Below are positions 24,339 through 31,681 of a DNA stretch of 64,000 nucleotides, piece after piece. Source of the stretch: Amylibacter sp. IMCC11727 (GTDB taxonomy: Bacteria > Pseudomonadota > Alphaproteobacteria > Rhodobacterales > Rhodobacteraceae); contig NZ_CP122960.1 of the NCBI RefSeq assembly GCF_029854195.1, positions 620,001 through 684,000 of the forward strand, given 5' to 3'. Under the pieces are notes generated by a model that ran no database searches, was not told where the DNA came from, and worked only from the letters and a program-made list of their open reading frames with translations. The position numbers and the translations under genes are program-made. How positions within the stretch are numbered: position 1 is the stretch's first letter; each line of letters starts with the position of its first letter.

Positions 24339-24545
24339 ATGAAAGCCGAAGAACTCCGGGGTAAAACCCCTGATGAGTTGCGTGAGCAGCTCGTTTCATT
24401 GAAAAAAGAAGCGTTCAACCTGCGTTTCCAAGCTGCGACGAACCAGCTGGAAAACACTGCACGTGTGCGCCAAGTTCGCCGTGACGTTGCGCGGGTGAAC
24501 ACAATTCTGAACCAAAAAGCTGCTGAAGCAGCTGCATCTGAGTAA
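24339..24545 (+). CDS. rpmC: 50S ribosomal protein L29
   Basis: L29, 68 aa, at the exit tunnel next to L23. It is a two-helix protein with KAEELRGKTPDELREQLVSLKKEAFNLRFQAATNQLENTARVRQVRRDVARV. AAAAGGAA precedes the ATG. It is the first gene after the 6.5-kb insertion and has its own promoter. Confidence 0.99.
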   Translation: MKAEELRGKTPDELREQLVSLKKEAFNLRFQAATNQLENTARVRQVRRDVARVNTILNQKAAEAAASE

Positions 24546-24559
24546 GAGGAGCCTGAATT

Positions 24560-24790
24560 ATGCCAAAGCGTATTTTGTCCGGCACAGTCACAAGCGACCA
24601 GAATGCTCAGACTGTAACAGTTTCTGTTGAACGTCGGTTTAAACACCCCGTTATGAAGAAAACCATTCGTAAGTCCAAAAAGTATCGGGCGCATGATGCG
24701 AATGAGCAATTCAAAGTTGGTGACACAGTTCGCATCCAAGAATGCGCACCAATTTCGAAGACCAAACGCTGGGAAGTTTTGGCCGACTAA
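24560..24790 (+). CDS. rpsQ: 30S ribosomal protein S17
   Basis: S17, 76 aa, binds helix 11 of 16S rRNA. It contains RILSGTVTSDQNAQTVTVSVERRFKHPVMKKTIRKSKKYRAHD and CAPISKTKRWEVL. AGAGGAG precedes the ATG. A 72-bp gap with a strong hairpin separates it from rplN. Confidence 0.99.
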   Translation: MPKRILSGTVTSDQNAQTVTVSVERRFKHPVMKKTIRKSKKYRAHDANEQFKVGDTVRIQECAPISKTKRWEVLAD

Positions 24791-24817
24791 GCCAAAACTC
24801 CAGTTAATCGAAACCCT

Positions 24818-24843
24818 GGGGCTTGAACTGCATTCAAGTCCCC
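24818..24843 (+). other. Hairpin between rpsQ and rplN
   Basis: GGGGCTTGAA pairs with TTCAAGTCCCC (one bulge) around a 5-base loop, with no T-run. In E. coli the S10/spc operon boundary falls at this place, so it may be a processing or partial termination site. Confidence 0.6.
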
Positions 24844-24862
24844 AAAGGTCGGAGTATCTACC

Positions 24863-25231
24863 ATGATCCAGATGCAGACCAATCTTGAGGTAGCTGACAA
24901 CAGCGGCGCACGTCGTGTTCAGTGTATCAAGGTTCTGGGCGGTTCCCACAGACGTTACGCGTCTGTTGGAGACATTATCGTTGTTTCTGTGAAAGAAGCC
25001 ATTCCACGCGGTCGCGTGAAAAAGGGTGAAGTTCGCAAGGCAGTGGTTGTGCGTACCGCTAAAGAAGTCCGTCGCGAAGACGGCACAGCAATTCGCTTTG
25101 ACAGCAATGCTGCAGTTCTTTTGAACAATGCGGGTGAGCCTGTTGGCACACGTATCTTTGGCCCTGTTGTTCGTGAGCTTCGCTCCAAGAACTTCATGAA
25201 GATCATTTCGCTTGCTCCGGAGGTTCTGTAA
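24863..25231 (+). CDS. rplN: 50S ribosomal protein L14
   Basis: L14, 122 aa, part of the subunit interface. It has MIQMQTNLEVADNSGARRVQCIKVLGG, VKEAIPRGRVKKGEV and the end MKIISLAPEVL. GGTCGGAG precedes the ATG. rplX follows after 2 bp. Confidence 0.99.
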   Translation: MIQMQTNLEVADNSGARRVQCIKVLGGSHRRYASVGDIIVVSVKEAIPRGRVKKGEVRKAVVVRTAKEVRREDGTAIRFDSNAAVLLNNAGEPVGTRIFGPVVRELRSKNFMKIISLAPEVL

Positions 25232-25233
25232 CA

Positions 25234-25548
25234 ATGGCTGCTAAGTTGAAAAAAGGTGACAAGGTCATCGTTCTTGCTGGCAAGGATAAGGGCAAAGAGG
25301 GTTCTATCAACTCTATCAACCCATCCACTGGCAAAGCTGTTGTGTCTGGCGTGAATGTTGCCATTCGCCACCAAGCGCAAACTCAATCTTCTCAGGGTGG
25401 ACGCGTTCCAACCGAGATGCCGATCCAACTGAGCAACCTTGCTTTGGTCGATCCTAAAGATGGCGGCCCAACACGGGTTGGCTTCAAAATGGACGGCGAC
25501 AAAAAAGTACGTTTTGCCAAGAAGTCGGGAGAAGTGATCGATGGCTGA
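25234..25548 (+). CDS. rplX: 50S ribosomal protein L24
   Basis: L24, 104 aa, an assembly initiator of the 50S subunit. The KOW motif is at the N-terminus (KKGDKVIVLAGKDKGKEGSI), followed by NVAIRHQAQTQSSQGGRVPTEMPIQLSNLALVDP. The last 8 bases overlap rplE. Confidence 0.99.
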   Translation: MAAKLKKGDKVIVLAGKDKGKEGSINSINPSTGKAVVSGVNVAIRHQAQTQSSQGGRVPTEMPIQLSNLALVDPKDGGPTRVGFKMDGDKKVRFAKKSGEVIDG

Positions 25549-26092
25549 TTATCAACCACGTCTCAAGACAGCGTATAAGGAAAAAATCCGCGCTGCGATG
25601 AAAGAAGAGTTCGGCTACAAGAACGACATGCAAATCCCAAAGCTCGAGAAAATCGTGCTGAACATGGGTGTTGGTGAAGCTGTAAACGACTCTAAGAAAA
25701 TCCGTTCTGCTGTTGCTGATATGGCCGCTATTGCTGGTCAGCAGCCGGTGATTACCAAAGCGAAGAAATCCATCGCTGGTTTCCGCGTTCGTGAAGACAT
25801 GCCTTTGGGTGTGAAGGTCACGCTGCGTGGCGATCAGATGTATGAATTCTTGGATCGTTTGGTAACCGTTGCAATGCCACGTATTCGTGACTTTCGCGGC
25901 GTATCGGCCAAGAGCTTTGATGGGCGTGGCAACTATGCCATGGGCCTGAAAGAGCACATCGTATTCCCAGAGATCGACTACGACAAAGTAGACGTGATGT
26001 GGGGCATGGATATTGCGTTTAACACAAACGCAAGCACAGACGCAGAAGCGAAAAGTTTGTTGGCGCACTTTAACGTGCCGTTCATGAACTGA
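25541..26092 (+). CDS. rplE: 50S ribosomal protein L5
   Basis: L5, 183 aa, binds 5S rRNA. It contains IPKLEKIVLNMGVGEAVNDSK, GQQPVITKAKKSIAGFRVREDMPLGVKVTLRG and RDFRGVSAKSFDGRGNYAMGLKEHIVFPEI. The start lies within rplX (8-base overlap), implying coupled translation. In E. coli S8 represses the operon near here. Confidence 0.99.
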   Translation: MADYQPRLKTAYKEKIRAAMKEEFGYKNDMQIPKLEKIVLNMGVGEAVNDSKKIRSAVADMAAIAGQQPVITKAKKSIAGFRVREDMPLGVKVTLRGDQMYEFLDRLVTVAMPRIRDFRGVSAKSFDGRGNYAMGLKEHIVFPEIDYDKVDVMWGMDIAFNTNASTDAEAKSLLAHFNVPFMN

Positions 26093-26111
26093 TCGCGGAG
26101 GAGAAAAGAAC

Positions 26112-26417
26112 ATGGCTAAAAAAGCAATGGTTCAGCGCGAATTGAAGCGTCAGAAGCTGGTAGAGAAATATGCTGCCAAGCGTGCTGCGCTGAAAGAGAT
26201 CGCAACTAACATGGACCTTCCGATGGAAGAGCGTTTCAAGGCCCGCCTTAAATTGGCGGAACTTCCACGCAATTCTTCGGCCACACGCCTGCACAACCGT
26301 TGTCAGGTAACCGGTCGTCCGAAGGCCTATTATCGTAAACTGAAAATGTCCCGGATCGCGTTGCGCCAATTGGCGTCTGACGGCCAGATTCCTGGCATGG
26401 TCAAATCGAGCTGGTAA
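26112..26417 (+). CDS. rpsN: 30S ribosomal protein S14 (zinc-independent form)
   Basis: S14, 101 aa, the long form without the CxxC zinc ribbon. It contains MAKKAMVQRELKRQKLVEKYAAKRAALKEI and the C-terminal NRCQVTGRPKAYYRKLKMSRIALRQLASDGQIPGMVKSSW. GGAGGAG precedes the ATG. Confidence 0.99.
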   Translation: MAKKAMVQRELKRQKLVEKYAAKRAALKEIATNMDLPMEERFKARLKLAELPRNSSATRLHNRCQVTGRPKAYYRKLKMSRIALRQLASDGQIPGMVKSSW

Positions 26418-26429
26418 GGAGTAGTACTT

Positions 26430-26822
26430 ATGAACGATCCTATCGGTGATATGCTCACACGGATTCGCAACGCACAACTGCGCGGCAAATCTACCGTAAA
26501 AACACCAGCATCTAAACTGCGTGGTTGGGTTTTGGACGTGCTCCAGAACGAAGGCTACATTCGCGGTTACGAAGCGGGTACTGGCGCTAATGGTCATCCA
26601 GAGTTGGAGATTTCTTTGAAATACTTCGACGGGGCACCAGTGATCAAAGAATTGAAGCGGGTTTCCACACCTGGCCGTCGCGTTTACGCGGGTGCCAAGG
26701 ACATCCCTTCTGTTCGTCAAGGTCTTGGCGTTTCAATCGTATCTACACCGCAAGGTGTTATGTCAGATGCACAAGCACGCGCAGCCAATGTTGGCGGCGA
26801 AGTGTTGTGCACAATCTTCTAA
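26430..26822 (+). CDS. rpsH: 30S ribosomal protein S8
   Basis: S8, 130 aa, a central-domain assembly protein. It contains NDPIGDMLTRIRNAQLRGKSTVKTPASKL and GLGVSIVSTPQGVMSDAQARAANVGGEVLCTIF. It lies 12 bp after rpsN; rplF begins 10 bp later. S8 is the usual translational regulator of the spc operon. Confidence 0.99.
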   Translation: MNDPIGDMLTRIRNAQLRGKSTVKTPASKLRGWVLDVLQNEGYIRGYEAGTGANGHPELEISLKYFDGAPVIKELKRVSTPGRRVYAGAKDIPSVRQGLGVSIVSTPQGVMSDAQARAANVGGEVLCTIF

Positions 26823-26832
26823 GGGGTGTCAG

Positions 26833-27366
26833 ATGTCTCGTATTGGTAAAAAACCGGTCGAGCTGCCCAGCGGCGTAACTGCCTCTGTGTCTGGCCAGAC
26901 CGTAGAAATTAAGGGTCCTAAAGGTGTTCGCACATTTACGGCCACTGACGATGTAACCATCACAACCGGCGATGACGGTGTGGAAGTGAAGCCACGTGGC
27001 TTGTCCAAGCGGGCACGTCAGCAGTGGGGCATGTCCCGCACTCAGGTTGCCAACTGTGTAACAGGTGTGACCGAAGGCTTTAAGAAAGAGCTGGAGATCA
27101 ACGGTGTTGGTTATCGTGCAAGCATGCAGGGCAACGTCCTGAAGCTGGCGCTGGGCCTGTCCCATGATGTGGAATACCAAGTGCCAGATGGCATCACGGT
27201 AACTGCACCAAAGCCAACTGAAATCATTGTGGAAGGCATCGATCAGCAAGTTGTTGGTCAAGTTGCCGCGAATATTCGTCAGTACCGCAAGCCAGAGCCT
27301 TACAAGGGCAAGGGCATCAAGTACAAAGATGAGTATATCTTCCGCAAAGAAGGTAAGAAGAAGTAA
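26833..27366 (+). CDS. rplF: 50S ribosomal protein L6
   Basis: L6, 177 aa, two similar alpha/beta domains near the factor-binding site. It starts MSRIGKKPVELPSGVTASVSGQTVEIKGPKG and ends in EPYKGKGIKYKDEYIFRKEGKKK. The open frame extends back to 26692, but the family start and AAGGGG before 26833 fix the ATG there. Confidence 0.99.
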   Translation: MSRIGKKPVELPSGVTASVSGQTVEIKGPKGVRTFTATDDVTITTGDDGVEVKPRGLSKRARQQWGMSRTQVANCVTGVTEGFKKELEINGVGYRASMQGNVLKLALGLSHDVEYQVPDGITVTAPKPTEIIVEGIDQQVVGQVAANIRQYRKPEPYKGKGIKYKDEYIFRKEGKKK

Positions 27367-27377
27367 GGAGCGTAATA

Positions 27378-27737
27378 ATGGCTATGAGCAAGAGAAATCT
27401 GTTCCTGAAGCGCCGTATGCGCAACCGGAGCAAAATGCGGAAGGTGGCTGCTGGTCGCCCCCGTCTGAGCGTACACCGTTCAAACAAGAACATCAGCGTG
27501 CAGCTGATCGACGACGTAAACGGCGTAACACTGGCATCTGCTTCCTCTTTGGAAAAGGCGCTGGGCGTTATCGGCAAGAACAACGTCGAAGCATCTGCAA
27601 AAGTTGGCACAGCTATCGCAGAACGTGCAAAGAAAGCGGGCGTAGAAGTCTGTTACTTTGACCGTGGCGGTTTCCTGTTCCACGGCAAGGTGAAAGCCTT
27701 GGCTGACGCTGCCCGTGAAGGTGGCTTGAAGTTCTAA
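27378..27737 (+). CDS. rplR: 50S ribosomal protein L18
   Basis: L18, 119 aa, binds 5S rRNA with L5. It contains KRRMRNRSKMRKVAAGRPRLSVHRSNKNISVQLIDD and CYFDRGGFLFHGKVKALADAAREGGLKF. It begins 11 bp after rplF. A hairpin without T-run follows before rpsE. Confidence 0.99.
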   Translation: MAMSKRNLFLKRRMRNRSKMRKVAAGRPRLSVHRSNKNISVQLIDDVNGVTLASASSLEKALGVIGKNNVEASAKVGTAIAERAKKAGVEVCYFDRGGFLFHGKVKALADAAREGGLKF

Positions 27738-27745
27738 GATATTGC

Positions 27746-27807
27746 AGGCGGCCTTCGGGCCGCCTCGATGATCCAGGTCGCTTAATGCAATTTCAGAAAA
27801 TCTGAAA
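27746..27807 (+). other. Two hairpins between rplR and rpsE
   Basis: AGGCGGCC-TTCG-GGCCGCCT (27746-27765) is a very stable UUCG-capped stem without T-run. TTTCAGA-AAA-TCTGAAA (27791-27807) follows. The 130-bp gap between rplR and rpsE is longer than usual, so a processing site or an extra promoter is plausible. Confidence 0.6.
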
Positions 27808-27867
27808 AAGCATAGGTGTCACTAGGATTGGATTTACGGGCAATGCCCACAAAAATGGAGGCCTTCA

Positions 27868-28449
27868 ATGGCTAGAGATGACAATCGCCGCGGTCGTGAT
27901 CGTGACGAAACACCAGAATTTCAGGATCGCTTGGTTGCAATCAACCGCGTATCCAAAACAGTAAAAGGCGGTAAGCGCTTTGGTTTTGCAGCACTCGTTG
28001 TTGTAGGCGACCAAAAGGGCCGCGTTGGGTTCGGCAAAGGTAAAGCAAAAGAAGTACCTGAAGCGATCCGCAAAGCGACCGAAGCTGCAAAACGCAAAAT
28101 GATCCGCGTGCCACTGCGCGAAGGTCGGACATTGCACCACGACATGGAAGGCCGTCACGGCGCTGGTAAAGTTGTGATGCGGACAGCCCCACAAGGTACT
28201 GGTATTATTGCTGGTGGTCCAATGCGTGCGGTTTTCGAAATGTTGGGTGTTCAGGACGTTGTGTCCAAATCCATCGGGTCTGCAAACCCATACAACATGA
28301 TCCGTGCGACCATGAATGGCCTGACCAAAGAAGCATCCCCACGCAACGTTGCACAACGTCGTGGCAAGAAAGTTTCTGACATCCTGCCAAAATCAGATGC
28401 ACCTGCGGCGGCCCCTGCCGAAGCAGAAGCTGAAAAAGCGGAGGCATAA
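27868..28449 (+). CDS. rpsE: 30S ribosomal protein S5
   Basis: S5, 193 aa, involved in decoding fidelity and mRNA unwinding. It contains VAINRVSKTVKGGKRFGFAALVVVGDQKGRVGFGKGKAKEVPEAI and PQGTGIIAGGPMRAVFEMLGVQDVVSKSIGSANPYNM. The C-terminal 20 residues are an alanine/glutamate-rich tail similar in style to that of L3. AATGGAGG precedes the ATG. Confidence 0.99.
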   Translation: MARDDNRRGRDRDETPEFQDRLVAINRVSKTVKGGKRFGFAALVVVGDQKGRVGFGKGKAKEVPEAIRKATEAAKRKMIRVPLREGRTLHHDMEGRHGAGKVVMRTAPQGTGIIAGGPMRAVFEMLGVQDVVSKSIGSANPYNMIRATMNGLTKEASPRNVAQRRGKKVSDILPKSDAPAAAPAEAEAEKAEA

Positions 28450-28454
28450 GCACA

Positions 28455-28643
28455 ATGGCTAAGACTATCGTAATCAAGCAGATTGGTTCGCCAATCCGTC
28501 GCCCAAAAGACCAGCGTCAAACACTGGTTGGTCTGGGTCTGAACAAGATGCACAAAACACGCGAGTTGGAAGACACGCCATCCGTGCGCGGCATGATCAA
28601 CAAGATCCCGCACATGGTAGAGATCATCGAAGAAAAAGGTTGA
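28455..28643 (+). CDS. rpmD: 50S ribosomal protein L30
   Basis: L30, 62 aa, with KTIVIKQIGSPIRRPKDQRQTLVGLGLNKMHKTRELEDTPSVRGMINKIPHMVEII. It begins 5 bp after rpsE and ends the spc block; rplO, its usual neighbour, is 4.2 kb away beyond a terminator and an insertion. Confidence 0.99.
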   Translation: MAKTIVIKQIGSPIRRPKDQRQTLVGLGLNKMHKTRELEDTPSVRGMINKIPHMVEIIEEKG

Positions 28644-28723
28644 GTGGTGTCGGGCTCCGTTCTCGTGTTTTTAGCAAAACACTGACACGGTTGTAGAACC
28701 TCGACCTACGAGATTGAGTTAGG

Positions 28724-28752
28724 CGCCTCCGCTTTGCGGGGGCGTTTTTTTT
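28724..28752 (+). terminator. Intrinsic terminator after rpmD
   Basis: CGCCTCCGC-TTT-GCGGGGGCG followed by eight T. Upstream (28648-28713) lies a degenerate REP-like unit with GTCGGGCT and CGACCTACGAGATTGAG split by about 45 bp. Confidence 0.9.
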
Positions 28753-28758
28753 GTTGCT

Positions 28759-29484
28759 TTAGGATTTCGCGATTTTGACCATGGCCTCAAATTCGGGACT
28801 TCCTATAAATTCACGATATAGGACATGGAAAGGGTTTCCTGAACTAAGAGCTAGATCAAGGTATGTTTCTGGAAATTTTCGCTTATCAAGCTTAATGAAG
28901 CAAGAGTTCCCAGCCAGTGAAATTTCATATCCATTTACTCCTTCCATTTTGATTGCAGAGGGCCCAAGTACGGCCTGAATGGCGTCATCTTGAAATTTAG
29001 TCACAATTACATCAAATTCTGGCACTTCAAATGGATCAGCATTTTGCAGAGCGCTGCGAAGCTTTTCTTTATAGGGGCCGAGGCGTACAGATGAGAACAT
29101 AGCCCGAGTTGTGACTTCCATTCTCCACATTAAACTCATGAAGAAAAGTTGAAGTTTTTGAGTGTCGATCTTGTCGATTATCCCAACCAAGGAATTGCCT
29201 TTGTGATAAAAAGCAGGCTCGAATTTCGTTCGAAATAGAATGTCATAAGCATAATCATCATAAGGCGAAAAAGACGCTTCGCATTTGAGGCACAGAATTT
29301 CTCTGTCATATTCGCCCTTAGGTGAACGAGTAGGATGGACGTCTTTTAATGTAGTGACAATTTGTGCAGGCCCAGCACTCGACTTAAGAGTATCGCCATA
29401 CATACTTCGCGGAATAATATGAGCCTTTGCAAACTTTTCCGTGTGTTCACAGCATAGCAGGCAAAGGTTTGCATTCTGAGCCAT
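28759..29484 (-). CDS. HNH-like zinc-binding protein (241 aa)
   Basis: The N-terminus has CLLCCEH (residues 8-14), KAHIIPRSMYG (about 20-30) and LCLKCEASFSPYDDYA (about 64-79). Paired cysteine motifs around an AHIIPRSM core are the arrangement of HNH-type (His-Me finger) proteins, where the histidine would bind the catalytic metal. The C-terminal 150 residues have no recognised domain. The gene is AT-rich and reversed relative to the ribosomal genes, ending 7 bp past the spc terminator. Stand-alone HNH proteins of this kind occur in mobile and phage-defence contexts; activity is not demonstrable from sequence. Confidence 0.75.
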   Translation of the reverse strand: MAQNANLCLLCCEHTEKFAKAHIIPRSMYGDTLKSSAGPAQIVTTLKDVHPTRSPKGEYDREILCLKCEASFSPYDDYAYDILFRTKFEPAFYHKGNSLVGIIDKIDTQKLQLFFMSLMWRMEVTTRAMFSSVRLGPYKEKLRSALQNADPFEVPEFDVIVTKFQDDAIQAVLGPSAIKMEGVNGYEISLAGNSCFIKLDKRKFPETYLDLALSSGNPFHVLYREFIGSPEFEAMVKIAKS

Positions 29485-29564
29485 AACAAGTTTCTCTTCA
29501 TTTGGTCGTATCAGAACTGTAATTGTTTTCTATTTAGCATGTAGTCTTAATTTAAAGGTTCGCC

Positions 29565-29697
29565 TTGGCCGAGACATCTTAGGCCGTTCCGCTTGCGGGA
29601 CGGCCTGCGCCGACCTCCCCCATGGGAGGCGCATTCGCGCCCCCCGAGGTCTGCGAAGGCCTGTGTTGGTGTTTGAGACGGCTCAGCGTTCGGCCAA
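29565..29697. other. Strongly structured intergenic segment
   Basis: TTGGCCGA (29565) and TCGGCCAA (29690) can close the segment. Inside lies a 12-bp stem (AGGCCGTTCCGC with GCGGGACGGCCT). CCTCCC/GGGAGG competes with GACCTC/GAGGTC for the same bases, and there is also GCGC-ATTC-GCGC. The gap 29485-29784 has no gene. It could be a structured RNA or a composite REP element. Confidence 0.55.
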
Positions 29698-29730
29698 ATT
29701 GCCAAGAAACTCACCATTTATGGCCCAAGT

Positions 29731-29738
29731 TTAACCAT
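29731..29738 (+). promoter_or_regulatory. CtrA half-site-like octamer before the DUF805 gene
   Basis: TTAACCAT 46 bp upstream of the DUF805 start codon. Third occurrence of this octamer in an intergenic region of the window. Confidence 0.3.
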
Positions 29739-29784
29739 CTTTGAGCGTGATCTTGTCCTGAGAATTCACAGGATTGGAAATGCT

Positions 29785-30126
29785 ATGCTCTATTTGTTGA
29801 ACCCGCTTCACGGAACCATGGGCCGTGGTCGTTGGTGGCTGATGCAGGTCGCCATTTTCGTTTTGGCGATTGTCGCGATGTTTGGCACGGCTTTTGCCTT
29901 TGCCGATTTCGACGCGCCTGCAGGCACGCGAAACGCGAGTGAGAACTTGATGTTGGCGCTTATTATCTTGGGTGTGTTTTACATGAACCTCGCCACCTGC
30001 GTGAACCGCTTGCGGGATTCTGGACGCAGTGCGTTTTGGTATCTAACCTTCTTGCTGCCGATGGTTGGCACGGGGCTGATGATCTATTTCTGCGGTTTGG
30101 AAGCTGGGCAGAAGCAAGCGGCCTAG
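29785..30126 (+). CDS. DUF805 membrane protein
   Basis: A 113-aa inner-membrane protein with about three transmembrane helices. Family features are the N-terminal GRGRWWLMQVAIFVL, the conserved NLATCVNRLRDSGRSAFWYLTFLLP and a final hydrophobic segment. The biochemical role of DUF805 is unknown. Its last 4 bases overlap the end of the convergent secreted-protein gene. Confidence 0.85.
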   Translation: MLYLLNPLHGTMGRGRWWLMQVAIFVLAIVAMFGTAFAFADFDAPAGTRNASENLMLALIILGVFYMNLATCVNRLRDSGRSAFWYLTFLLPMVGTGLMIYFCGLEAGQKQAA

Positions 30127-30743
30127 GCCACAGGCACACCGAACACGATCAGCACGGCGTAATCCTTTTTGTTGCAATCCGCTACGGGGGGCAGTTGATC
30201 CCCTGGGCCAAGTGGGAATTTGCTGATGTCTGCGTTGGCGGGTGTGCAGCTGGCCTCTGAAAACTCGGGCGTGTAGCGGGCGGAGCGGCAGGGGCCGTGG
30301 GTCACGTCCTTGAGCCGCTTGTCATCTGACAAAGACCACGCTTGTGCGCCGTTTTCATCCGGGGCTTCAACCGTGAGCAAAGAAATATGTTCTTCGCCGT
30401 TGGTGACGTAGTATTGTCCTGCGGGCAACGGAAATTCGGGCGCCTTCATGATCAGGCCGTTTTCATCCAGCCACCAATCATTGATATCGAACCGCCAGCC
30501 AGAGGGGGCGATGTTGCCTGCCTTGGCGAGGAGTTGGTAGAATTTCAGCCAAACACCGATGGGACCCGGATCTTCGCGCCAGAGGCCCCATGTTTCAGCG
30601 CCCGTGCCAGAGGTGGCGTTGTCCAACCCCAAGGCCGCGATGTATTTCAAACGCTTGAAGCGATAGAATTTCTTTTGGGCAAGCACTGGCGTTGCAAAAA
30701 ACGCAAGAGCAGAAGCAAGAAGCGTGCGGCGGGTGAGTTTCAT
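30123..30743 (-). CDS. Exported hypothetical protein with Tat-like signal (206 aa)
   Basis: The signal peptide MKLTRRTLLASALAFFATPV ends at an AQ site; TRRTLL resembles a twin-arginine motif. The mature domain is tryptophan- and tyrosine-rich (ETWGLWREDPGPIGVWL, GWRFDINDWWLDENGLIM, PAGQYYVTNGEEHISLLTV) and has three cysteines in its C-terminal half. No family is recognised. It is convergent with DUF805, with a 4-bp overlap of ends. Confidence 0.7.
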   Translation of the reverse strand: MKLTRRTLLASALAFFATPVLAQKKFYRFKRLKYIAALGLDNATSGTGAETWGLWREDPGPIGVWLKFYQLLAKAGNIAPSGWRFDINDWWLDENGLIMKAPEFPLPAGQYYVTNGEEHISLLTVEAPDENGAQAWSLSDDKRLKDVTHGPCRSARYTPEFSEASCTPANADISKFPLGPGDQLPPVADCNKKDYAVLIVFGVPVA

Positions 30744-30817
30744 TGCAGGTTCCGTGGTTGTGGCGACGATAGGTGTTTAAGCAGTCTTAACGCATACGCT
30801 GCCGTAGGCCAAACAGA

Positions 30818-31681
30818 TCACTCCGCAGGGGTTTGCTTTTTTGGCCGCCAGCCTGGACCTTTGAAAAGATATCCCGCCACTTCGGATGTGGATTTGGCGT
30901 TTTTGAGATCACGGCCAAGTTCAGGGAGTTCTGATGTCCAGACGCGCAGGGGATTTTGGCTGTCAAAATCCGTGGTCAGGCCGTAGCGGGGTGTTTCCTC
31001 TTCTGCTTGAAAGCTGCCGAACATACGGTCCCAGATGATCAGGATGCCAGCGTAGTTTTTATCGAGGTATTTGCGATCTGATCCATGGTGGACGCGGTGG
31101 TGGGATGGGGTGTTCAGTATCCATTCGAGCGGGCCGAGTTTGCCAATGGTTTCCGTGTGAATCCATGTTTGATAGGCGAGCACGGTGATGATGCCAAAGA
31201 AGATGGCCTCGGGTGGGAAGCCCATGAAAATCATCGGCACGTGGGCGAGAATGGACCAGACGCCTTCGAGCGCACCAAAGCGAACGCCCGTGATGATGTT
31301 GAAGTCCCGTGAGGAGTGGTGGACGGCGTGTTGGGTCCACAAGATGCGGACCTGATGGGCGATGCGGTGTTCCCAATAGTATGTGATGTCGGCCACCAGC
31401 ACGGCGAGCGCGATGGTTGTCCAGGTGAGGGGCATCATCCAAGAAATGTTTTCATAAGCGAAGACGTAAAAGAGTGTGTAGGCGCCTGTTAAAATGAGCG
31501 CTTCGACGACGAGGTAGGGGATTTGTGTGGAGGCGCTGGCCACCATTTCAAGCAGGCGTTTGCCCTTGTGGCTGCCTTTAAAGAACACTTCGGCCAATTC
31601 GATGGCAAAGATCAGGGCGCTGAAGATGATGAAGGTGAATTCGATGTTTTCACCGAGTTTGGTCAGAGTTTCAGGGGGCAT
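30818..31681 (-). CDS. Sterol desaturase / fatty acid hydroxylase family protein
   Basis: A 287-aa membrane enzyme with the di-iron histidine boxes YWEHRIAH, WTQHAVHHSS and SHHRVHHGSD, the standard set for the family, and about four hydrophobic helices before and between them. The start at 31681 has GGAG upstream and the typical MPPETLTKLGENIEF. The open frame continues upstream to 31939, but that part lies inside tetR in another frame. It overlaps the end of the TetR gene by 19 bp, so the regulator and enzyme form one operon. Confidence 0.9.
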   Translation of the reverse strand: MPPETLTKLGENIEFTFIIFSALIFAIELAEVFFKGSHKGKRLLEMVASASTQIPYLVVEALILTGAYTLFYVFAYENISWMMPLTWTTIALAVLVADITYYWEHRIAHQVRILWTQHAVHHSSRDFNIITGVRFGALEGVWSILAHVPMIFMGFPPEAIFFGIITVLAYQTWIHTETIGKLGPLEWILNTPSHHRVHHGSDRKYLDKNYAGILIIWDRMFGSFQAEEETPRYGLTTDFDSQNPLRVWTSELPELGRDLKNAKSTSEVAGYLFKGPGWRPKKQTPAE

